A stretch of DNA of 64,000 bases from Ralstonia sp. UBA689 (lineage in GTDB: Bacteria; Pseudomonadota; Gammaproteobacteria; Burkholderiales; Burkholderiaceae), in contig NZ_DBMV01000045.1 of NCBI RefSeq assembly GCF_002298975.1, positions 76,679-140,678 on the forward strand, given 5' to 3'. Below the pieces are notes generated by a model. That model was not told the DNA's origin. It worked only from the letters and a program-made list of their open reading frames with translations, and made no database searches. Numbering within the stretch: position 1 is the stretch's first letter; each line of letters begins with the position of its first letter. A program made the position numbers and the translations under genes. This document shows positions 48,900 to 56,044 of the stretch, in pieces.

Positions 48900-50492
48900 T
48901 TAAGGCGCGGCTTCCGTCGCGTGCGCGAGCAGTTTCAGCGCCTGCACGAAATAGGCGCGATCATGCGGTGCGAGGTCCTGCATGGCTTCGGACAGGCGTT
49001 GCATGGTGGTGTGGGCGATGGCGAGGTCGCCGTCGGCGTGGGCAAACCATGCCCGTTCGAGCAGCAGCCCGCTGACCTGCACATGACCGTAGCGGTGGCG
49101 GCCGCTGTCGTGCTCGCGCAAGCGCAGCGCGGCCACATCGGCCCAGCGTGACGGCCAGTAGCGTGCGTCGAAGGCTTCGGCAAACGGGCCGGCCTGTGTA
49201 CGCAGATCGGCCAGCGTGAGCGGGGCGCGGTCTGCGCTGGCGCGTGCGATGCGCATCAGGGCGATGGCGTTCCATGCCGATTGCAGCGGCCCGCCGTTGC
49301 GCAGCGCTTGCCACTCGCTCATGGCCAGCCAGCGCACGGCATCGACGGTGCCATCCGTGTGGATCGGATGGTCCAGCGCATCACGCAGCAGCCAGCACGT
49401 CATGCCAAGGTTGGCGGCGACCTGTTGCACGGCATCGGCGGCCTGGCTTTCCAGCGCGGCCGCCAGTGCGGTCTCGAACTGCGCGACGATGCGCTGCGCC
49501 GCCTGCGCGCGTGCCGCAGAGTCGCCGTCTGCGGCATCGGCGTAGAGCAGGCGTGCGCGCTCAATCAGGGCGCTCAAGTTGTTCCACTCGAAGCGGATCT
49601 GCGGGTGATAGCGCAGCAGGCTGCGGCCGGGCTCGACGTCGGCCAGGCGGGCGAGCAGGCCGGCAGCCAGGTCGAAGTCGCGCCGGTCGTACGCACACCA
49701 CGCGGTGACGATGCGCTCCATCGCCGCGAGGTAGTCGTTGCCGAGCACGTGGCGCTGGCGGCGGTGCGCGCGCAGTTGCGAGAGCAGGGCGCTGGCACGC
49801 GTGGAGTCGCCCAGGCGGCGCGCGGCCATCGCCTCGCTCAGGGTGACAAGGGCGCGCTGGAAGTCGTTGTCGGCCGCGTCGCCGGCGTGGCGCAGGGCGA
49901 GCAGGGCGCCGCCGCGCTCGGCGTCCGATGCGCCGGTGCCGGGGTTTAGCGCATGCAGCAGGCGGCCTTCGCGCATGGCGTGGCGGGCGGTCAGGAAGGC
50001 GTGCCAAAAGGCGGGATTGGGCGTGCCGGGCGCGGGCCCGGAGAGGGCGCTGGCAGTGGTGTCGGCGGCGGTGTCCGTCGCGCTTTCCGGCCCCACCGCG
50101 ATGCCGAGGAAGGCGCGTACGTCCGTGTCATCGGCGACGCACCCTTCGACCAGGCAGACTACACGCGCCGCGTCTTCGGGCGTGAGCCAGAACGGGCCTT
50201 GGCTGCGGCGATCGGCATTGAGGAAGCGCGGCTCGCGGTCACGCTGTTCGCCCCAGCCGGCCTGCACGCCCCAGTTCTGCCAGTCGCGAAAGGCACGGCT
50301 GATCACCATGCGCAGCGTGCTGGCGTCCGACACCACGCCGCGCAGGTCCGCCAGTCGCACCAGCGGCTGCTCGGGCGTCAGGCGGTGCGCGTATGCGAGC
50401 CGCACCAGCAGCCACAGGCTCTGGAACGGTGCGCGCCGACCGTCAACGGTTTGCGGTGTGGTCAGTTCGATGCGAAGGGGCGGCAGCGTCAT
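48900..50492 (-). CDS. Putative regulator of the divergent class D beta-lactamase (ORF-RP3-like)
   Basis: 530 residues from ATG 50492 (MTLPPLRIELTTPQTVDGRR); the frame continues upstream, but that part looks non-coding. No standard domain is obvious. The first ~110 residues (LVRLADLRGVVSDASTLRMV, ISRAFRDWQNWGVQAGWG) could be a winged helix. The remaining ~400 residues are Ala/Arg/Leu-rich helices suggestive of TPR-like repeats. From memory, in R. pickettii an unrelated-to-AmpR gene (ORF-RP3) sits divergently about 190 bp upstream of blaOXA-60 and is needed for induction of both chromosomal oxacillinases. The position and approximate size match. Confidence 0.75.
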   Translation of the reverse strand: MTLPPLRIELTTPQTVDGRRAPFQSLWLLVRLAYAHRLTPEQPLVRLADLRGVVSDASTLRMVISRAFRDWQNWGVQAGWGEQRDREPRFLNADRRSQGPFWLTPEDAARVVCLVEGCVADDTDVRAFLGIAVGPESATDTAADTTASALSGPAPGTPNPAFWHAFLTARHAMREGRLLHALNPGTGASDAERGGALLALRHAGDAADNDFQRALVTLSEAMAARRLGDSTRASALLSQLRAHRRQRHVLGNDYLAAMERIVTAWCAYDRRDFDLAAGLLARLADVEPGRSLLRYHPQIRFEWNNLSALIERARLLYADAADGDSAARAQAAQRIVAQFETALAAALESQAADAVQQVAANLGMTCWLLRDALDHPIHTDGTVDAVRWLAMSEWQALRNGGPLQSAWNAIALMRIARASADRAPLTLADLRTQAGPFAEAFDARYWPSRWADVAALRLREHDSGRHRYGHVQVSGLLLERAWFAHADGDLAIAHTTMQRLSEAMQDLAPHDRAYFVQALKLLAHATEAAP

Positions 50493-50547
50493 GCGGATGC
50501 AGCAAGGCGAAGCGGAGACTAGGCCGCCATTGTGCGCCAAGCCGTTT

Positions 50548-50570
50548 GTTACAGGCGTTACGCGCGTGAC
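50548..50570. promoter_or_regulatory. Three phased half-sites between the regulator and beta-lactamase genes
   Basis: GTTAC (50548), GTTAC (50557) and GTGAC (50566) recur every 9 bp in the 178-bp divergent gap. They lie about 100 bp before the beta-lactamase start and 56 bp before the regulator start. They may be tandem binding sites for the divergent regulator. Confidence 0.4.
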
Positions 50571-50670
50571 ATGCGGTGTGCCGTTCACGCTGGCGAGCGC
50601 GCCGCTCCCTCCCTACGATGCGCAGCGCCGGTGCCTGCCGGCAGCCATCCACAACGTTCTAGGAGCCCCT

Positions 50671-51486
50671 ATGTTCCCTCGCTGGTCGAAAACCTTCGCG
50701 CTGGCCATGACGGCCTGCGCCTTTGCGATGGGCGTCACCACCGCCCGCGCTGAACTGGTCGTGCGCGACGACCTTAAGCGCATGTTCGACGAGGCTGGTG
50801 TCTCTGGCACGTTCGTGCTGATGGATATCAGCGCCGATCGCACCTACGTAGTGGACCCGGCACGCGCCGCGCGGCGCATCAACCCGGCATCCACGTTCAA
50901 GATCCCGAACAGCTTGATCGCCTTCGATACTGGCGCCGTGCGCGACGACCACGAGGTGCTGCCTTATGGCGGCAAGCCGCAGCCCTACAAACAATGGGAA
51001 CACGATATGGCGTTACCCGAGGCGATTCGCGTATCCAACGTTCCGGTCTACCAGGAGGTGGCGCGCCGCGTCGGGCACGAGCGCATGCAGGCCTATGTTG
51101 ATGCCTTTGACTACGGCAACCGCCAGATCGGCAGCGTGATCGATCAGTTCTGGCTACGCGGCCCGCTGGAGATTTCCGCGTTTGAAGAGGCGCGCTTCAC
51201 CAGCCGCATGGCGCTCAAGCAATTGCCTGTGAAGCCGCGCACCTGGAACATGGTCCACCGCATGTTGCTGATCGAGCAGAAGGGCGATGCCTCGCTGTAC
51301 GCCAAGACGGGTCTGGCCACCGAATATCAGCCGGAGATCGGCTGGTGGGTCGGCTGGGTCGAGCGTGCCGGGCACGTCTACGCATTCGCGCTGAATATCG
51401 ACATGCCTCGCGAGGGTGATATGGCCAAGCGCATTGCGCTGGGCAAGCAGTTGATGTCGGCGCTGGGGGTGTGGCCGGCACCCTGA
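50671..51486 (+). CDS. blaOXA-60-like: Class D beta-lactamase, OXA-60 family
   Basis: 271 residues from ATG 50671, with AGGAGCCCCT before it. A signal peptide of about 27 residues (FALAMTACAFAMGVTTARA) leads to the periplasm. All class D sites are present: STFK in NPASTFKIPNS (nucleophile Ser and carboxylated Lys), the S-x-V motif in RVSNVPVYQEV, YGN in DYGNRQIG, the Trp in DQFWLRGPL that shields the Lys, and KTG in YAKTGLAT. It hydrolyses penicillins and some other beta-lactams. It is intrinsic and chromosomal in R. pickettii; no mobile sequence is nearby. The exact variant cannot be named without alignment. Confidence 0.93.
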   Translation: MFPRWSKTFALAMTACAFAMGVTTARAELVVRDDLKRMFDEAGVSGTFVLMDISADRTYVVDPARAARRINPASTFKIPNSLIAFDTGAVRDDHEVLPYGGKPQPYKQWEHDMALPEAIRVSNVPVYQEVARRVGHERMQAYVDAFDYGNRQIGSVIDQFWLRGPLEISAFEEARFTSRMALKQLPVKPRTWNMVHRMLLIEQKGDASLYAKTGLATEYQPEIGWWVGWVERAGHVYAFALNIDMPREGDMAKRIALGKQLMSALGVWPAP

Positions 51487-51652
51487 AAGGGCGTTTTCGG
51501 GGGGGGGCGTCTGACCCGCAATCAGGGATGCCCAGAATCCACAATGAGATTCATTCAGAGGACGATAAGAATCGTAAAAAACTATTGCACCAGCCCGTCA
51601 GAGGACGGGCGGGTATAACGCATCGCCCAAGGGTCGGGCATCGGGGGGCCTC

Positions 51653-52096
51653 ATGTTCAAGGTCTACAGGGCAATCGCCGTCGCCACGGCGGCGGCCATC
51701 GGAGCGAGTGGTGCGCTGGCAGGCGGCAGCCAGGACGGTGTGATCTATTTCACCGGTGCCATCGTCGAGGCTGGGTTCCGCGTGCAGCCCACGCAGCAGG
51801 CAATCGGTGCGGGCGAGGGGTTGCAGGCGCGCACGTCCGCGTCCGGTGATCAGGTGGTGTTGGACTTTCGATCGGCTGCGGTGCGGGTGGTGCCGATTGC
51901 GGTGTCGGTGGAGGCGCGCTCGGCATCATCGCTCAAGGCCTTGCGGGTGGGCGATGCGCGCAGCAAGGCGGACCTCCTGGTCAAGTACGGCGGCTTCAAG
52001 GCTAACTTGCTGGAGGCAAACAACGGCACGCTGACGGTGTCGCGCTCGCCGGGAGCGGAGCCGGCCCTGGCGGTGGTGACGCTCGCCTACCAGTAA
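51653..52096 (+). CDS. Small exported hypothetical protein, possibly fimbrin-like
   Basis: 147 residues. A signal peptide (AIAVATAAAIGASGALA, then GGSQ) is followed by DGVIYFTGAIVEAGFRVQP. The pattern G-x-I-x-FTG-x-IVE recalls the start of type 1 fimbrial subunits, but the usual Cys pair is absent. The remainder is beta-strand rich and ends AVVTLAYQ. No chaperone or usher gene is nearby. It is transcribed away from the beta-lactamase gene and ends at a strong terminator. Periplasmic or surface localisation is likely; the function is unknown. Confidence 0.65.
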   Translation: MFKVYRAIAVATAAAIGASGALAGGSQDGVIYFTGAIVEAGFRVQPTQQAIGAGEGLQARTSASGDQVVLDFRSAAVRVVPIAVSVEARSASSLKALRVGDARSKADLLVKYGGFKANLLEANNGTLTVSRSPGAEPALAVVTLAYQ

Positions 52097-52101
52097 AGAA
52101 A

Positions 52102-52130
52102 AAGGCGGGAATCTTCCCGCCTTGTTTGTT
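52102..52130. terminator. Bidirectional Rho-independent terminator
   Basis: GGCGGGA (52104-52110) and TCCCGCC (52115-52121) form a 7-bp stem with an ATCT loop. TTGTTTGTT follows on the plus strand, and TTTTTCTTT follows on the minus strand. It can end both the exported-protein gene and the converging opgD. Confidence 0.88.
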
Positions 52131-52155
52131 GGCCGCCGCGATGGCGCTTCAGCGT

Positions 52156-53769
52156 TTACAACGCCACCGGCCCCACCGGTGACTGGAACGGGTGATATTG
52201 GTACAGCCATGTTTCCGACAGCGGCTTGCCATCCACGCGCAGGAACAGGCGCATGTCCACCGGCTCCTTGCCGTCGACCGTCAGGTCGAACTGCGCACGC
52301 CAGTGGCCCGGCACGCCATTCGGCACGGCTTCGGTAAACACATACGAGAACGTGCCGCGCGAGGTGGAGAGCACTGCCTCCGGTTTGACGCCGAAGGGCA
52401 GCTTCTCCAGCGGACCGCCCTTGAACTCCACCATGAACTTGCGCACGCCGTGCGGACGCGGCTGGCCAGGCTGGCCGCCGTTGCCCAGGCGCGTGGCCAC
52501 GCAGCGCGCCAGCGGCGTCGGATACGGCTCGTCGGCCAGCCAGTGCAGGCGATAGCGCAGTCGATACTGGCTACCCGCGCGTGCCGGCGCCTTCGGCACC
52601 CACATGGCGACGATGTTGTCGTGGATCTCGTCGTCGGTCGGGATCTCGATGAGCTGCACCGCGCCTTCGCCCCAGCCTTCCAGCGGCTCGACCCACAGGC
52701 TCGGGCGGCGCTCGTAGTGCACACCGTCCTGGTAGTTGTTGAAGTCGCGATCGCGCTGCAGCAGGCCGAAGCCGCGCGGGTTGTTGTCGCCAAAGGCGGA
52801 GGCCATCGTGCGCGGCGGATCGTTCAGCGGGCGCCAGATGCGCTCGCCGCTGCCGGTCCACAAGGCCAGGCCATCGGAGTCGTGCACTTCGGGGCGCCAG
52901 TCGGTGGCGGTGCCCTTGGCGGTTTCCGAAAACCAGTACATCGACGTGGCCGGCGCGATGCCAAAGCGGTCTACGTCCTTGCGCAGGAAGATGGCCGTGT
53001 CGATGTCCATGACCACGCCTTTCGTGCGGTGCATGACAAAACGGTATGCACCCGTGATGCTCGGGCCGTCGAGCAGCGTGTAGATCGTCACGGAATCGGC
53101 ACGGTTGTCTGCCGGCGTGTCGAACCACACGTGCGTGAAATTGGGGAATTCTTCAGGCTTGCCGGCCTGCGCAACGTCGAGTGCAATGCCGCGTGCGGAA
53201 AGGCCGTACTGGTACAGCTCGCCGATGGCACGGAAGTACGACGCGCCCAGGAAGGCGACCCAGTCGTTCTTCTTCCAATTGAGCTTCTTCTGGTCGCCCA
53301 GGCGGCTTTCCTGGAAGCGAAAACCTGCGAAGCCGCTGCCGCGCGGCAGCTTGCGCGCGGGGCTGTCGGTGGGCATGTCGAAGTACGACTCGTCGTAGAC
53401 GATCTCACGCGCGGCGCCTTTCTCGACCACATGCATGCGCACCGGCGCGCGGAAGAACGTGCCCAGGTGGAAGAACGTCACCGGAAACTGGCCAGGACCG
53501 TCGGCAAACAGCGCGTGGGCGGTATCGAACTTGATCTTGCCATGGGCTTCGTAGTCGATCTTGGCCAGGATGTCGGCCGGCGCGGTGACAGGCGGCGTGT
53601 ACGGCTGACCGGCCATCGTGCGGGCGCGTTCGATCAGGGAGTCGAAAGAAAACGGCGCGGCATCGCCAAGTTTGACGCGGCTGGCGGCCAGCGCCTCGGG
53701 CGTGATGCCGAGTGCCGCCAGCGTGGCGGTGAGGGAAGCGGAGGCAAGGAGGGTGCGACGCGTGACCAT
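52156..53769 (-). CDS. opgD: Glucan biosynthesis protein D (periplasmic glucans)
   Basis: 537 residues (E. coli OpgD 551). The N-terminus TRRTLLASASLTATLAALG is a twin-arginine signal, as in E. coli OpgD. The MdoG/OpgD family body shows FSFDSLIERARTMAGQPYTP, ILAKIDYEAHGKIKFDTAHA, FHLGTFFRAPVRMHVVE, FAGFRFQESRLGDQKKLNW and RDFNNYQDGVHYERRPSLWV. OpgD shapes osmoregulated periplasmic glucans in the periplasm. The Tat signal distinguishes it from OpgG. No opgH or opgG neighbour is visible. Confidence 0.93.
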   Translation of the reverse strand: MVTRRTLLASASLTATLAALGITPEALAASRVKLGDAAPFSFDSLIERARTMAGQPYTPPVTAPADILAKIDYEAHGKIKFDTAHALFADGPGQFPVTFFHLGTFFRAPVRMHVVEKGAAREIVYDESYFDMPTDSPARKLPRGSGFAGFRFQESRLGDQKKLNWKKNDWVAFLGASYFRAIGELYQYGLSARGIALDVAQAGKPEEFPNFTHVWFDTPADNRADSVTIYTLLDGPSITGAYRFVMHRTKGVVMDIDTAIFLRKDVDRFGIAPATSMYWFSETAKGTATDWRPEVHDSDGLALWTGSGERIWRPLNDPPRTMASAFGDNNPRGFGLLQRDRDFNNYQDGVHYERRPSLWVEPLEGWGEGAVQLIEIPTDDEIHDNIVAMWVPKAPARAGSQYRLRYRLHWLADEPYPTPLARCVATRLGNGGQPGQPRPHGVRKFMVEFKGGPLEKLPFGVKPEAVLSTSRGTFSYVFTEAVPNGVPGHWRAQFDLTVDGKEPVDMRLFLRVDGKPLSETWLYQYHPFQSPVGPVAL

Positions 53770-53891
53770 AGGTGCCTGTAACGTAACTTTGGAATCAGAC
53801 TAATCCGACATGTTAACGCGGGCAGGGGTTCCGGCCAGGCGATCGGGCGAGACTTATACTTCGCTCATTGCATCTACAGAACAAAAACAAC

Positions 53892-54227
53892 ATGCTGGTC
53901 GATTGGAATGCGCGCCCCTGGCGTGGTCGTTTTCTTCTCGGCTGCGTCGCCCTGGTTGTGATCGGGGCAGGCAGCAGCTATCTCGCCTATCAAGACGGTG
54001 AACATCTGACGGCCGGGTGGTCACGCACGAGCCTCGGGGCCGCCGTTGCCGCCATCGGGCTGCTTGGCCTGCTGCTGTTTGCCATTGGCCCCACGGCGCG
54101 TCGGGAGCGCATGCTGTTCTCCGCAGCGGCAATGCGCTCGCGCCGGGTGCGCGTCTCCGGCTGGGTGGCCTCGTTGGTGATTGGGGCGTTCGTCTTTGCT
54201 TACGTCTACGCGGCGACCCGCGTATAA
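53892..54227 (+). CDS. Small membrane protein (hypothetical)
   Basis: 111 residues from ATG 53892; no good SD is visible. Three hydrophobic segments: FLLGCVALVVIGAGSSYLAY, LGAAVAAIGLLGLLLFAIG and VASLVIGAFVFAYVYAA. The loop between the second and third is basic (ARRERMLFSAAAMRSRRVR), placing it in the cytosol. No family recognised. TTATACT about 40 bp upstream could be a -10. Confidence 0.6.
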   Translation: MLVDWNARPWRGRFLLGCVALVVIGAGSSYLAYQDGEHLTAGWSRTSLGAAVAAIGLLGLLLFAIGPTARRERMLFSAAAMRSRRVRVSGWVASLVIGAFVFAYVYAATRV

Positions 54228-54353
54228 CCAGCGGACGGTTTGCGCCGACGTTCACGCCGCTGAATCGACCGTTCGTCGCAAGGCGTTTGATTGACGCTGC
54301 ACGGTTGACGATACTGCCCGCAACCGATCCGGATCGATTCGATGGGAGCCGTC

Positions 54354-55529
54354 ATGGCGCAACCACATCGCAGTCTTGGCTGGCTCGCCCGTGCGGGCGT
54401 TGCGTTTGTCTTGGCCGTATGCACGCACATCGCGCTAGCAGCGCCACCGTGTGAGGCCCCCGCCCAGCTGAACGATGGCTGGCTGACCGAAGCCAGCGCC
54501 GCGGCCGGCTTCGATGCCGACCGCCTCTGTGCCGTCCTGCGCAACCTTGCCAACGGCGAGGCCAACATTCACAGCCTGCTCGTTGTCCGCCACGGTCGCC
54601 TGGTGGCGGAGGCCTATCACGCCGGCAAGGACGAGCGCGTGAAGGATCTGTTCCGCACCACGCGCACCTTTGATGCCACCACCCTCCACGACATCCGCTC
54701 GATCAGCAAATCGGTGACGAGCCTCCTCTGGGGCATCGCGCAGGGCGAGGGCAAGACACCGCCGCTGGGCACGTCGGCGCTGTCCCTGTTTCCTGATCTG
54801 GCGGACCTGAACCGCGATGGCCGAGAGGCAATTACGCTCGGGCAGATGTTGTCCATGTCCAGCGGTCTGGCCTGGAACGAGTGGCGCGCTACGAGCCTGT
54901 TCAACAACGACGAGTTTGGGCTCTTCTGGCATACCTCGCAGGTGCGCTACGTGTTCGAGCGGCCGATGGCGGCACCAGCCGGGATTCAGTTCAATTACAA
55001 CGGCGGCAACACGGCAGTGCTGGCGCAACTGCTGGCTGAGCGCGTTGGCATGCCGCTGCCTGAATATGCGCGTAAGCAGCTCTTTGAACCGCTGGGCATT
55101 GCCGACTGGGAATGGGTGGAAGACTACCGTGGCCGTCCGCTGGCGTTTGCCGGTGTGCGCCTGCGCCCGCGCGATCTGGCGCGCATCGGCCAGCTCGTGC
55201 TGCAGCACGGCCAGTGGAACGGCCAGCAAGTGGTGCCCGCCGACTGGATTGCTGAATCAACGCGCCCGCACATCGACACCGGGATCGAGCCCGGCTTGCA
55301 GTACGGCTACCAATGGTGGCTCGGCAAGGTGGTGGTGAATGGCACCGGGCAGGCGTGGATCGGGGGCATCGGCAATGGGGGCCAGCGCCTGTGGATCGTT
55401 CCCGGGCTCGACATGGTGATCGTCACCACGGCCGGCGACTACAACCAGCGCGCAAGCTGGAAGCAGGTCGAAGCACTCTTCGAACAGGTGATGGCGACGG
55501 CGCTGCCAGCGCCACCCGCCCCTAGGTAA
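54354..55529 (+). CDS. Serine hydrolase (class C beta-lactamase-like fold)
   Basis: 391 residues from ATG 54354, preferred over ATG 54342 because GGGAG lies 7 nt upstream. A signal peptide (LARAGVAFVLAVCTHIALAA) directs it out of the cytosol. SxxK is SISK in DIRSISKSVTSLLWG; the YxN equivalent is NYNGGNTAVLAQLL; the third motif is replaced by GGIGNGG near the C-terminus. LTLGQMLSMSSGLAWNE-type segments are typical of beta-lactamase-related esterases and peptidases (EstB/PBP4*-like). Most members are not resistance enzymes. It converges on the cyanophycin-associated genes. Confidence 0.85.
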   Translation: MAQPHRSLGWLARAGVAFVLAVCTHIALAAPPCEAPAQLNDGWLTEASAAAGFDADRLCAVLRNLANGEANIHSLLVVRHGRLVAEAYHAGKDERVKDLFRTTRTFDATTLHDIRSISKSVTSLLWGIAQGEGKTPPLGTSALSLFPDLADLNRDGREAITLGQMLSMSSGLAWNEWRATSLFNNDEFGLFWHTSQVRYVFERPMAAPAGIQFNYNGGNTAVLAQLLAERVGMPLPEYARKQLFEPLGIADWEWVEDYRGRPLAFAGVRLRPRDLARIGQLVLQHGQWNGQQVVPADWIAESTRPHIDTGIEPGLQYGYQWWLGKVVVNGTGQAWIGGIGNGGQRLWIVPGLDMVIVTTAGDYNQRASWKQVEALFEQVMATALPAPPAPR

Positions 55530-55541
55530 TTGGTGCTCGGT

Positions 55542-56024
55542 TCAGAGGAACCGGTCGAGGATCTTGCGGCTGGGCTTGTCCAGCCCGAACTGATCGCGAA
55601 TCAGGTAATGGATGCCGTGGCTGTCGGAGATCAGCAGCGTGCTGCCGGTCAGGCGGCGGATGTCCTCTTCGCCGCGCAACACGAGGTCGGTTTGACCCCG
55701 GTCGGTCTGCACGGTCCACGTGCTGGGTGTGGCGTAGGTGGATACGCCGACGATCTTGCGGATCTCGGGCATGAATTCGCGTGCGGCCAGTTCGGCTTCG
55801 ATCAGCGCACGCGTTGGTGCGGGTAACGCATCGAGCCGGGTGATCCACGCCAGCTCGCGGCCATCGGTGCTCATCAGGCTCACGCCATCGTCGGCGGCGG
55901 AGATCGGGAACGCGCGTACGGGCACCACGCCTTCGTGCGAAGTGCCGTCGGCCTGGGTCAGTACAAGCTTGCCAAGGCTGTTGCGGCTCAGGGTGAAATC
56001 GGGCATATCGGCGGGCGTCTGCAT
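55542..56024 (-). CDS. Cyanophycin-associated DUF1854 protein
   Basis: 160 residues from ATG 56024, with CTGGAGAGACTGCC before it. Domain marks: FTLSRNSLGKLVLTQADGTS, EGVVPVRAFPISAADDGVSL, ELAWITRLDALPAPTRALIE and SHGIHYLIRDQFGLDKPSRK. This is DUF1854, which in betaproteobacteria occurs next to an ABC transporter and cyanophycin synthetases. There is no signal peptide, so it is probably cytosolic. Its start lies 21 bp after the ABC transporter stop. The biochemical role is unknown. Confidence 0.85.
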   Translation of the reverse strand: MQTPADMPDFTLSRNSLGKLVLTQADGTSHEGVVPVRAFPISAADDGVSLMSTDGRELAWITRLDALPAPTRALIEAELAAREFMPEIRKIVGVSTYATPSTWTVQTDRGQTDLVLRGEEDIRRLTGSTLLISDSHGIHYLIRDQFGLDKPSRKILDRFL

Positions 56025-56044
56025 GGCAGTCTCTCCAGGAATCA

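Noticed and set aside
49738..50670. Possible long N-terminal extension of the beta-lactamase
   Set aside because: The frame is open, but the ATG at 50671 has a good SD and is followed by a signal peptide; the extension is antisense to the regulator gene.
50671..51486. Horizontal acquisition of the beta-lactamase
   Set aside because: No integrase, attC site, insertion sequence or compositional break was seen; the genes around it look chromosomal, and OXA-60-type genes are intrinsic in R. pickettii.
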